This document shows positions 10,001 through 17,610 of a stretch of 39,399 nucleotides of DNA, piece after piece. Below the pieces are notes generated by a model. It saw only the letters and a list, made by a program, of their open reading frames with translations. It ran no database searches and was not told the origin of the DNA. The translations under genes and the position numbers were made by a program. This DNA is from an uncultured Methylococcaceae bacterium (GTDB taxonomy: Bacteria > Pseudomonadota > Gammaproteobacteria > Methylococcales > Methylomonadaceae), in contig CAIVQX010000127.1 of NCBI GenBank assembly GCA_903908165.1, positions 1 through 39,399 on the forward strand, written 5' to 3'. Within the stretch, counting starts at the first letter, position 1. Each line of letters begins with the position of its first letter.

Positions 10001-10334
10001 TGATTTACGAACCGGCCTACCTCAACAAATGGTCGAGATTCACGAAGCGATGCGCTTACAATTAGTAGTAGAGGCTAAAACATCAGTACTGGAACGAATT
10101 TATTCTGAACAAGAAAGCTTGCGTGAACTAATAGCTGGTGGCTGGATTCACCTGAGCACTAAAGATCCTGAGACGGGTGAAATCTTCATTTTTGAACGTG
10201 GAACAGGATTTATTCTGTGGCAAACTAATAAAGAAACACCGCAACTATATAACAACTCAACTGATTGTTATCGCGACAAAACCCTACCCGTTCCGCCCAT
10301 GCTGATTAAACAGCCTACACTATTGGAAACTTAA
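7071..10334 (+). CDS. dabA: DabA, inorganic carbon transporter subunit (DUF2309/UPF0753)
   Basis: Cytoplasmic zinc-dependent subunit of the DAB system, thought to hydrate CO2 to bicarbonate in one direction, driven by its membrane partner. The zinc and active-site residues are all visible: C559 and D561 in IIFCMDDREEGF, H750 in LMGHGSIS and C765 in HGCGACSGRHGG. The H-to-C spacing of 15 equals that of H524 and C539 reported for Halothiobacillus DabA2. An N-terminal FVHHNTLHGFQ segment is also characteristic. At 1087 residues it is longer than the roughly 830-residue Halothiobacillus protein and belongs to the long form of the family. It sits between antiporter-like subunits with gaps of five and three bases, so it is co-translated with them. 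No RuBisCO or carboxysome gene is in the window. Confidence 0.93.
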   Translation: MQEFLPINQSSREQIIAAVNLLDHILPGQAPILDFVHHNTLHGFQHLPFEEALATYEELTGISGYLPESQNRAFYQQGRITHENLSKAIAKHADLLGEEVICSIQEATIRRKDIYTIALLFDLEGITISQLNWQIEEFNALNKTQADIPETARKQLFAKNAHQATVIKELWQSILSKLDLQQAAFHPEALLDLSVEHTEEWLTAHKATLQQDSSFHHSDSVSLDDLFDQLGISTTFCGLILKLCGIDILDSVRPQLIRICASAMDEGVAPWQLPERKELGLYKAWRTTVTYDANPFLHDLPDWQQIISELPEDPIETIILQLTHLEIPQLKWDNYLKKLALEIPGWSGIINWRQHHPQYQVTNDAAPKLVDYLAIRLTLDRLWLNQICMDIWKTPAKLSALHSYFQKNLSEYSVRRSLYQGNLPEYLAQQAESLTIQADPDRHNRDDWQQLAELIWTWQCSSLIENNTGHTAQESGWRLFRLCQHLGLNSTYLETIKQKDLLAMLNLLDTFNIKKRNEIWLYAYEINYSENLFQALHANHNRGRWAKRDKCPESQIIFCMDDREEGFRRHLEEFNPAIETLGAAGFFGIAMHYKGLDDNKTSALCPIFVTPAHEVQEVAIADNDKVVNKHRRGLTLNQMIANFLQNSLRRNLILSHPIIDAIAPLTLVGLIAKSLLPKYQQTILASIIQWQSPDVKTRLNFTSTDHSSIASANHPKLGFTDNEQAFRVAGLLRNIGLTYGFSELVVLMGHGSISQNNPHDAAHGCGACSGRHGGPNARVFAAMANRPAIRKHLADWGINIPTDTWFIGAEHNTCSEAISWFDLTDIPKDRLASFKKLQLELKHAQLMSAHERCRRLASAPRKPTPKEALAHVEERASDFSQARPELGHATNASAIVGRRSLTQGAFFDRRVFLISYDPTQDTDGKILEGILLAVGPVGAGINLEYYFSTINNDRLGCGSKVPHNITGLFGVMEGGSSDLRTGLPQQMVEIHEAMRLQLVVEAKTSVLERIYSEQESLRELIAGGWIHLSTKDPETGEIFIFERGTGFILWQTNKETPQLYNNSTDCYRDKTLPVPPMLIKQPTLLET

Positions 10335-10337
10335 AGA

Positions 10338-11900
10338 ATGGATGCTTTAGTCATTCTAATACCTCTATTACCATTTACCGCAACCATACTCATTGGAGTT
10401 GGCATTTTAACGGGTGTAATTCATGGCGAAGCCAGTGAAAACAAGACCTCAATTATCGCGACCTGGACTATGAGCATGTCCTTCCTGCTTGCTCTAACGT
10501 TACTGATTGCTAATTTACTAAAAATAAACACAGGTTCAGTATTATTAGGAAACTGGCTCAGCAGTGATACATTAAATATTCAAGTAAACTTTATCAGCAC
10601 CGGATTTAGTGTTGTATTGGCAGTATTATTTACCTTTCTTTTAACTCTTATCATGCGCTTTTCTGTGAATTATATGCACAGAGAAATAGGCTTTCACCGG
10701 TTCTTCTTTATCTTGTGTCTTTTTGCTTCAGGCATTCTATTGCTCGTGCTATCAGGCAATGCAGTCGGCACTTTTTTCGGCTGGGAGATTGCAGGACTCT
10801 GCTCTTATCTATTGATAGCTTATGCTTACCATCGTCCAATTGCAGTCATAAATGCTACTCGGGTATTTATTACTAATCGCATTGGTGATGCCCTATTTAT
10901 TCTGGGGATAGCATTAACCTATTTGTGGACCGAAAGTATCAATTGGACTGACTTGAATGCCATGCCATCACAACTCGACAAAGGCGAAGCCAACGGAATT
11001 GCAATGTGTTTTGCCATAGCAGCATTTGCCAAGTCAGCGCAACTTCCTTTTACACCTTGGTTGGCACGTGCAATGGAAGGCCCAACGCCCTCCAGCGCAG
11101 TATTCTATGGCGCTGTTATGATACATGCAGGTGTTTATCTTGTCTGTCTCCTAGAACCTCTTTTTGAACAAGCCCCATTTGCTATGGCCTTGCTCGCAAT
11201 TGTAGGAGGCCTAACAGCAGCTTATAGCTTTATAGTTGGCTTAACTCAGACAGATATTAAAAGCTCACTGGTTTTTGCTACATCCGGTCAACTGGGTTTA
11301 ATGTTTATGGCTTGTGGATTAGGCTTTTGGCAACTTGCTAGTTGGCATCTTTGTGCTCATGCAATAGTTCGCTGCTATCTGTTCTTAACCGCTCCATCAC
11401 TTATGCATAATATCTCAGGCAACCCAATAAAGCCTGTTATGCCTATAATCTCAGGTCTTCGATGGGCCTATATAGCTTCATTACAACGTTTCTGGTTGGA
11501 TCAAATATCCGATTGGACTTTGGTAAGACCTATTAATCGACTTGCTCATGATCTTAGCTACTTTGATGATCATGTTATTGATCACATTATGGGCACACCT
11601 GCACCTGCCATACTAACAATATCCTCCATAGCAGAACTTGAAGAAAAACTACTAGGACCTGAACTGGATAATGATCTCGATAGTTTTGTCCACGGCAGGG
11701 GATTAGCGGGTAAACTTACGGCGTGGTTTGCCAGCGTTACACATTGGTTTGAAGATCGCTTTGTCTTACGTGGTGTTAATAAAGATGCAATTATGTACGG
11801 TCGAAAACTAGGACACGCCGCCAATAAATTTGAACGGTTAATATTAAGACCACGCTACATTGTACTATTTGTATTAATAATCTTTTTGATTGTATTTTGA
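10338..11900 (+). CDS. NuoL-like membrane subunit, probable DabB
   Basis: Polytopic membrane protein of 520 residues in the NuoL/NdhF branch. Diagnostic segments are FFGWEIAGLCSYLLIAYAYH with E150, FAKSAQLPFTPWLARAMEGPTPSSA with K232, and a TDIKSSLVFATSGQLGLMF helix. It is shorter than E. coli NuoL (613 residues) and lacks the long lateral helix and last segment of that protein, as DabB proteins do. It lies three bases after dabA, the arrangement expected of the partner subunit, and I take it as the best DabB candidate of the four antiporter-like genes here. A hydrophobic C-terminal helix closes the protein. Confidence 0.85.
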   Translation: MDALVILIPLLPFTATILIGVGILTGVIHGEASENKTSIIATWTMSMSFLLALTLLIANLLKINTGSVLLGNWLSSDTLNIQVNFISTGFSVVLAVLFTFLLTLIMRFSVNYMHREIGFHRFFFILCLFASGILLLVLSGNAVGTFFGWEIAGLCSYLLIAYAYHRPIAVINATRVFITNRIGDALFILGIALTYLWTESINWTDLNAMPSQLDKGEANGIAMCFAIAAFAKSAQLPFTPWLARAMEGPTPSSAVFYGAVMIHAGVYLVCLLEPLFEQAPFAMALLAIVGGLTAAYSFIVGLTQTDIKSSLVFATSGQLGLMFMACGLGFWQLASWHLCAHAIVRCYLFLTAPSLMHNISGNPIKPVMPIISGLRWAYIASLQRFWLDQISDWTLVRPINRLAHDLSYFDDHVIDHIMGTPAPAILTISSIAELEEKLLGPELDNDLDSFVHGRGLAGKLTAWFASVTHWFEDRFVLRGVNKDAIMYGRKLGHAANKFERLILRPRYIVLFVLIIFLIVF

Positions 11901-11907
11901 GTCGCTG

Positions 11908-13458
11908 ATGGAAATTACCTTTACCCCTTGGTCAGAATCAGCAGCTTTCCCGCTACTAACCACATTGACTCTTGTTCCTCTTATAGCGATGATTGCCATC
12001 CTCTGCTCGCGGTCTTCGGTTAGTGCTCTTCGGATTGGTTTCGCAGGTACAATTTTAACAGCAATACTCAGCATTTATCTGTTAGTTGTTTTTGATTCCA
12101 GTAACCCTAACATTCATCTCACCGAACAGTTTCACTTCGCTTGGCTCAGTTATAGTGTTGGGGTTGATGGCGCCAATATTTTATTTATTCCACTGACGTC
12201 CGTTCTAACTTTACTCGCTTTGATTTATACCGTTATTACCCGACATGTTACTCATCGTTTATTTATAGCTTGCCTGTTGGGGTATGAAGGCATTTTAATC
12301 GGTGCTTTTTCAGCCCTTAATCTTATGCAATTCTGGCTATGGTGTTTACTGGAAATTATCCCCGTAATTTTATTAACAACACATGCCGGAACCGGAAAAA
12401 ACAGGCGCTGGGTCATCACTCTATTAATGCAATATTGGGGTAGCGGTTTATTAATGACCTTGGCCGGCTTCATGTTACTCGCTTTCGGCTTGATTGATGC
12501 GGATCACGCGCTAACGTTTGACTGGCTTATCATAAAACAAAACAACGCTTATTTACATGATGAAGTCTTGATTTTTATACTGTTACTGTTTGGCTTTGCC
12601 ATTCGAATGCCATTATTTCCATTTCATGGCTGGCTACCGCTTCTTGCCGAACAAGGCACGGTCGCAAGTTGTAGTATTTTTATGATAGGCTTAAAACTAG
12701 GCATTTATGCCGTTATTCGTTTTATATTACCATTAGTCCCTGGTGTTGCTGAACAATGGGCCGATTTTGTCTTAACTTTAAGCCTGATCAGTATTTTTTA
12801 CGGCGCTTTGCTTGCACTAATGCAAATTAATATTCGACGCTTACTGGCCTTTGCTGTCGTCAGCCATACAGGCATGCTGGTTATTGGTATTTTCTGCTTT
12901 AACGAATATGGCTTGGAAGGTAGTCTTTTACTATCCATTGCTTATGGTCTTGCCACAGCCGGCATGTTATTTAGTGTTGGTTTGATTTATGAACGCACAC
13001 GCACCGCATTTATCATTCGGTTAGGTGGACTATTTGATACCAATACTGCCATAGCATTACTGTTTCTAATTTCAGCATTATCAACTATGGCGATGCCTGG
13101 TACACCCGGATATGACGCAGCACATTTACTCATTGAAGGCGTCATAGAAGAAGACGGATGGTTACTGGCTATATCAATATTAATAGGCAATGTACTTGCT
13201 GCAGCTTTCTTACTCCGCGCTTTTCAACAAATTTTTATAGCCACTCCAGTTCGTGCCCATCAGCCTGATAGTGCTATTCATCACCCCGTCAAAGAAGAAC
13301 GTATTATTACCTTGGCAATCTGTTCATTACTTGTTGTCACTGGTTTTTATTCAACGCCATGGCTAAACTACATAGATCAGGAAGCTTCAGATATTGGTAA
13401 GCATTATCCTATGCATGGCTCCCAACAAACTAACAAAATTACCGCTCCAACTAGATGA
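11908..13458 (+). CDS. Divergent NuoM-like membrane subunit
   Basis: Third antiporter-family protein of the locus, 516 residues from the ATG at 11908. A TTG at 11890 is in frame, but the ATG has a GAG six bases upstream and avoids overlapping the previous gene. The glutamate helix is kept (E149 in CLLEIIPVILL) and so is the second lysine (GLKLGIYAVIRF), but the main pump lysine is replaced by arginine (R233 in FAIRMPLFPFHGWLP). The usual EAPT-type loop reads EQGTVAS, and the GLPG-F-AE motif near the C-terminus is AMPGTPGYDAA. It may have a structural or modified ion-conducting role. The stop overlaps the next start by four bases (ATGA). Confidence 0.8.
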   Translation: MEITFTPWSESAAFPLLTTLTLVPLIAMIAILCSRSSVSALRIGFAGTILTAILSIYLLVVFDSSNPNIHLTEQFHFAWLSYSVGVDGANILFIPLTSVLTLLALIYTVITRHVTHRLFIACLLGYEGILIGAFSALNLMQFWLWCLLEIIPVILLTTHAGTGKNRRWVITLLMQYWGSGLLMTLAGFMLLAFGLIDADHALTFDWLIIKQNNAYLHDEVLIFILLLFGFAIRMPLFPFHGWLPLLAEQGTVASCSIFMIGLKLGIYAVIRFILPLVPGVAEQWADFVLTLSLISIFYGALLALMQINIRRLLAFAVVSHTGMLVIGIFCFNEYGLEGSLLLSIAYGLATAGMLFSVGLIYERTRTAFIIRLGGLFDTNTAIALLFLISALSTMAMPGTPGYDAAHLLIEGVIEEDGWLLAISILIGNVLAAAFLLRAFQQIFIATPVRAHQPDSAIHHPVKEERIITLAICSLLVVTGFYSTPWLNYIDQEASDIGKHYPMHGSQQTNKITAPTR

Positions 13459-14999
13459 ATGACGTCAATTTTCCGCTACTCAGCATTACTATTTTACTAC
13501 CCTTAATTGGCGCGATAATAACTGTAATAACATACAACATTAATTTAGCTAGAAAAATTGCCTTAGGATTTGCCAGCCTCGAATTAATCTTAACCTTGAT
13601 AGCATTAACTTTATTTAATCCCACCCAAGGGAACCAATTTCAGTTAATTGAACATTATGCTTGGATACCAAACTTAAACATCGAATATTTAATCGGTATC
13701 GACGGCATATCTATATTATTTTTACCCATGTCAGCCCTATTAACGGTATTAGCAATTTTTGCCTCGTGGAATTCTGTGCAACACCAACAACGTCTTCATT
13801 TTGCATTGTTACTAGTATTAGAAGGCATCACCATAGGCGTATTTTCAGCGCTGGATACAGTTTTATTTTTTTTATTTTGGGAACTCACTTTACCCCCTAT
13901 TTTCTTTTTGACTAGTCTTTGGGGAATAGGTCCTGAGCGCCGTAGTGCAGCTATGAAATATACATTATTTATGCTAATTGGTGGGGTTCCATTATTATTT
14001 GCCATAGTTATCTTGGCTATTAATCACGCCAATGATATGGGGGGTACTCTTACTCAAAACTTATCCTTTAGCTTACCTTTATTACTCGAAACAAAATTAA
14101 CCGACAACCTACAACCCCTTGTTTTCATATTATTCCTGCTTGGATTTTCTGTAAAAGCACCCCTTTTCCCTTTTCATACTTGGTTGCCTAAGGTTGCTAT
14201 GGAAGGCCCAACGCAACTAACAGCCTTATTGCTTGGGCTGAAGCTCGGTATATATGGTATCCTGCGCTTTGCCATACCATTAGCTCCATCTGCTGCTGTT
14301 GAATATAGCTGGGCCTTGGGGATTCTAGGTGCAATTACCCTTATCTATTCTGGATTAATTGCATTACAACAAACCAACTTCAGACGCTTACTGGCTTATG
14401 CCAGCATTAGTCACGTTGGCTTAATAATAATTGGCATTTCATCCTTAACAACACAGGGGATACAAGGTGCGATTTTTCAACTAGTTAACTTTACTCTAAT
14501 TTCAAGCTCTCTAATGCTAATTGCCGGATTTATTCAGCATCGATTAGGTAGCACCGAGACAATACACTTAGGTGGGTTAGCAAAAGTAATGCCCCGTTTA
14601 ATCACCTTTTATTTTTTCTTTGTATTAGCCAGTATAGGACTTCCCGGCACTAGTAGTTTTCCTGCTGAGTTATTATTGATTTTTGGTGCCTTAACAGCTC
14701 ATCATAGCTTGGGTTTCACCGCACTTGCTGGAGCAATACTTGGTGCAGCTTATATGCTCTCGTTCACTCGCAAAGCATTTTTTGGACCTATTACTCAACA
14801 TGCCATTAATAAGGTCCAAGATTTACGTCCGCGCGAACTGACTATTCTCTGCATACCAGCGTTATTAATTTTAGCCTTTGGTTTTTTCCCAAATGTCTTA
14901 CTAGCTACGAATCAGGTCGCTGCAGAAGCTTGGATATCCAACCTACTAGAGCAACCAATTATGAAAAGTAATGATCAAATAGGATTGTTAAGCCCTTAA
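13455..14999 (+). CDS. NuoM-like proton-conducting membrane subunit, fourth of the locus
   Basis: Membrane protein of 514 residues with canonical NuoM features: E143 in FWELTLPPIFFL, K234 in SVKAPLFPFHTWLP, a second lysine in GLKLGIYGILRF, TNFRRLLAYASISHVG and, near the end, GLPGTSSFPAELLL. It starts inside the stop of the previous gene (ATGA), so the two are co-translated. With the first and second antiporter proteins it appears competent for ion movement, giving three intact and one altered channel subunit in the same operon. It is the last membrane gene before a small DUF1348 gene. Confidence 0.85.
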   Translation: MNDVNFPLLSITILLPLIGAIITVITYNINLARKIALGFASLELILTLIALTLFNPTQGNQFQLIEHYAWIPNLNIEYLIGIDGISILFLPMSALLTVLAIFASWNSVQHQQRLHFALLLVLEGITIGVFSALDTVLFFLFWELTLPPIFFLTSLWGIGPERRSAAMKYTLFMLIGGVPLLFAIVILAINHANDMGGTLTQNLSFSLPLLLETKLTDNLQPLVFILFLLGFSVKAPLFPFHTWLPKVAMEGPTQLTALLLGLKLGIYGILRFAIPLAPSAAVEYSWALGILGAITLIYSGLIALQQTNFRRLLAYASISHVGLIIIGISSLTTQGIQGAIFQLVNFTLISSSLMLIAGFIQHRLGSTETIHLGGLAKVMPRLITFYFFFVLASIGLPGTSSFPAELLLIFGALTAHHSLGFTALAGAILGAAYMLSFTRKAFFGPITQHAINKVQDLRPRELTILCIPALLILAFGFFPNVLLATNQVAAEAWISNLLEQPIMKSNDQIGLLSP

Positions 15000-15061
15000 A
15001 CTAAGTACTTAAATGCTTGAAGATAAAGTCCGCCTTCACCTCAAAATAATAAAAGCATGCA

Positions 15062-15541
15062 ATGAACAGTCAATATAATGGTCGCCGTCCATTTCCACCC
15101 TTTACTCAAGAAAGTGCCCTCTTAAAAGTACGCATGGCAGAAGATGCATGGAACAATCAAGACCCTAAAAGTATTGCCTTAGCCTATACCGCAGATAGTC
15201 AGTGGCGGAACCGTAACGAATTTTATAAAGGTCACGAAGAAATCATAAAATTTCTAACTAACAAATGGTCAAAAGAGCACGAATATCGCTTAATAAAAGA
15301 ACTGTGGTGCCATAATAGCAATCGAATCGCCGTTCGCTTTGCTTACGAATGGCATAACGATAAATTAGAATGGTTTCGTTCATATGGCAATGAGAATTGG
15401 GAGTTCGACAATAACGGCCTAATGCGATGCCGCTATGCAAGTATCAATGACTTATCGATTAATGAATATGATAGAAAATTTCACTGGCCAAATGGTGTGC
15501 GCCCTAACGATTATCCAGGTTTAAAAGACTTGCTACTTTAG
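15062..15541 (+). CDS. DUF1348 / NTF2-like small protein
   Basis: Protein of 159 residues recognisable as the DUF1348 family of the NTF2/SnoaL-like fold, a cone-shaped barrel that forms ligand-binding or enzyme pockets. Typical segments are [26 protein letters not shown] (read as two overlapping motifs), the [12 protein letters not shown] helix, and a tryptophan-rich [11 protein letters not shown] strand. There is no signal peptide or membrane segment. It follows the DAB antiporter genes by 62 bp on the same strand and may be co-transcribed, but the gap and the lack of a clear Shine-Dalgarno leave this open. The family has no firmly known reaction, so no function is assigned. Confidence 0.8.
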   Translation: MNSQYNGRRPFPPFTQESALLKVRMAEDAWNNQDPKSIALAYTADSQWRNRNEFYKGHEEIIKFLTNKWSKEHEYRLIKELWCHNSNRIAVRFAYEWHNDKLEWFRSYGNENWEFDNNGLMRCRYASINDLSINEYDRKFHWPNGVRPNDYPGLKDLLL

Positions 15542-15622
15542 CATTTAAATATAAGCACTTTTATAACAAGCAATATCTTATTCTTCTATACTTGGCTTTT
15601 ATCTCCCATAAATACATGTTCA

Positions 15623-16300
15623 GTGGCTATTAAAGATTGGCCGGCGGAAGATCGGCCTAGAGAAAAACTATTACATCGGGGTTCAGCCGCCTTAACTGAT
15701 GCTGAACTATTAGCTATTTTTTTAAGAACAGGCACTGCTGGTAAGTCTGCCGTAACATTAGCGCGAGAACTACTTGAAGAATTTGGTTCTTTAAAAGCCC
15801 TACTCAATGCTGATCAACAACATTTTTGCTCAGGGCATGGTTTGGGCGCCGCAAAATATGCTCAACTTCAAGCAGTACTGGAAATGGCCAAACGTCATTT
15901 TAAAGAAATTCTCCAACGTGGCAATGCGCTAACCAGCCCGGAAATTACTAAAGCCTATCTGAGCGCACATTTGCGCGGCTATACTTACGAAGTATTTGCT
16001 TGTTTATTTCTGGATAACCAACACAGAGTCATCCAGCTAGATGAATTATTTAAAGGCACAATAGATGGTACTAGTGTTTATCCACGAGAAGTCGTCAAAC
16101 AAGCGTTGTATTATAATGCGGCAGCAGTCATATTTGCCCATAATCATCCCTCAGGTATCACCCAACCTAGCCAAGCTGACAAACAAATCACTGAGAAACT
16201 TAGGCAAGCACTAGCCTTATTCGATATAAGAGTATTAGATCATTTCATTATTGGTGATGGAGAACCCTATTCATTTTTAGAGCATGGTATAGAAATATAA
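15623..16300 (+). CDS. radC: RadC family JAB/MPN domain protein
   Basis: Protein of 225 residues with an N-terminal helix-hairpin-helix part ([23 protein letters not shown]) and a C-terminal JAMM metallo-domain. The zinc motif is complete: H173, H175, S183 and D186 in FAHNHPSG...PSQAD, the H-x-H-x7-S-x2-D pattern. RadC was once linked to DNA repair; the true role is uncertain, and a metal-dependent hydrolase is likely from the fold. I use the GTG at 15623, which gives the family N-terminus [16 protein letters not shown]; a nearby ATG at 15616 is out of frame. No strong Shine-Dalgarno is visible. It runs convergent to ftsZ, rather than beside rpmB-rpmG as in many gammaproteobacteria. Confidence 0.92.
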   Translation: MAIKDWPAEDRPREKLLHRGSAALTDAELLAIFLRTGTAGKSAVTLARELLEEFGSLKALLNADQQHFCSGHGLGAAKYAQLQAVLEMAKRHFKEILQRGNALTSPEITKAYLSAHLRGYTYEVFACLFLDNQHRVIQLDELFKGTIDGTSVYPREVVKQALYYNAAAVIFAHNHPSGITQPSQADKQITEKLRQALALFDIRVLDHFIIGDGEPYSFLEHGIEI

Positions 16301-16355
16301 TATAAAACTAGACTTACGAAGACAGGCTAATAGATTCAGGATCGTGATAGATTTC

Positions 16356-16392
16356 AAAAAGTGCAGGACGAGGTAATTATCCACGTCCCGCA
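16356..16392 (-). terminator. Rho-independent terminator after ftsZ
   Basis: On the minus strand an imperfect hairpin (TGC and GGACG arms at 16362-16370 pairing with CGTCC and GCA at 16384-16392, single mismatches within) is followed by CTTTTT. It begins about 25 bases after the ftsZ stop and should end the dcw transcript. On the plus strand no T run follows, so it is probably not the radC terminator. Confidence 0.7.
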
Positions 16393-16416
16393 TGGTCTTG
16401 GAGGTGAGGCTTATAA

Positions 16417-17577
16417 TCAGTCTGCTTGACGTCTTAAAAAAGCAGGAATATCGAGATAATCTAAATCCACATCTTTTTTGTTTTGAGCGCCAAAACGTGT
16501 TTCTCTATTTTCATCCCTACCATTCTGCCGAATGATAGTTGGTTTATCTAATTCATCATAATTAGCTCTATTTAAAACAGGCTTATGTATCATTTTAACA
16601 GGTGCTTTAACAGCTAGTGGCGGCAAACCCATACCAGTTGCTACAACAGTTACTTTAATTTCATCACCTAAGCTAGGATCAATTGCCATACCGATTTTAA
16701 TAACTGCATCTTCTGAAGCAAACTCATGAACTATATTACCGACTTCATTAAACTCAGCAACGCCCATATCGGCCGCAGAAATATTAACCAATATTCCACG
16801 TGCACCTTGTAGATTGATATCCTCAAGTAATGGACAAGCAATTGCTTTTTCAGCAGCTTCACGTGCACGATGTTCACCTGATGCTGTTCCCATACCCATA
16901 ATAGCTGCTCCCATTCCAGACATTACAGTTCTTACATCTGCAAAATCGACGTTAATCATGCCAGGATGAACAATAAGCTCTGTAATACCCTGTACTGCAT
17001 CTAATAAAACTTCATTAGCAGCTTTAAAAGCGTCCATTAAGCTGACATTGTTACCCAATACTGGCAATAATTTCTGATTAGGAATTGTGATTAATGAATC
17101 TACATATTTTTCAAGTTCAATGATGCCTTGCTCTGCAACAACTTGTTTCTTTTTACCTTCAAACATGAAAGGCTTAGTTACAACTGCTACAGTTAAGATC
17201 CCCATTTCTCTTGCGATTTGCGCAATAACAGGAATAGCTCCTGTTCCTGTACCACCACCCATCCCTGCAGTTAAAAAAACCATATCTGAACCTTGTAAAA
17301 CTTCTTTAATGCGTTCTTTGTTTTCTTCAGCGGCAAATTTCCCCACTTCAGGATTTGTACCAGCACCCAGCCCTTTGGTTAAGTCAACACCCAATTGAAT
17401 TACGGTATCAACGGTAACTTTTCGTAATGCTTGCGCATCGGTATTTGCACAAATAAATTCAACGCCATCAATATGGCAGCCAACCATGTGATTAACTGCG
17501 TTACCACCGCCACCACCTACACCAATTACTTTAATGACTGCAGTTTCACTATATGTATCAACCAATTCATATTTCAT
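16417..17577 (-). CDS. ftsZ: Cell division GTPase FtsZ
   Basis: Tubulin-like GTPase that polymerises into the Z ring at midcell and recruits the divisome. The 386 residues include the glycine-rich GVGGGGGNAVNHM start (about 19-31), the tubulin signature GGGTGTG at 107-113, and the T7 synergy loop NVDFADVRTVM. The extreme C-terminus DYLDIPAFLRRQAD is the conserved peptide that binds FtsA and ZipA. An AGGGG Shine-Dalgarno lies seven bases before the ATG, stronger than most in the cluster, as expected for a highly expressed protein. It is the last dcw gene, with no lpxC after it. Confidence 0.98.
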   Translation of the reverse strand: MKYELVDTYSETAVIKVIGVGGGGGNAVNHMVGCHIDGVEFICANTDAQALRKVTVDTVIQLGVDLTKGLGAGTNPEVGKFAAEENKERIKEVLQGSDMVFLTAGMGGGTGTGAIPVIAQIAREMGILTVAVVTKPFMFEGKKKQVVAEQGIIELEKYVDSLITIPNQKLLPVLGNNVSLMDAFKAANEVLLDAVQGITELIVHPGMINVDFADVRTVMSGMGAAIMGMGTASGEHRAREAAEKAIACPLLEDINLQGARGILVNISAADMGVAEFNEVGNIVHEFASEDAVIKIGMAIDPSLGDEIKVTVVATGMGLPPLAVKAPVKMIHKPVLNRANYDELDKPTIIRQNGRDENRETRFGAQNKKDVDLDYLDIPAFLRRQAD

Positions 17578-17610
17578 ATCATCACCCCTTAACTATAAAA
17601 ACAAACATTA

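Noticed and set aside
5593-14999. Interpretation as part of NADH dehydrogenase (nuo operon) or an Mrp antiporter
   Set aside because: No other complex I subunits and no mrp/mnh small subunits are present, and dabA is embedded between the membrane genes.
15013-15078. Short frame of 21 codons starting MLEDKVRLHLK before the DUF1348 gene
   Set aside because: Overlaps the DUF1348 start, has no Shine-Dalgarno and no family; likely chance in the gap.
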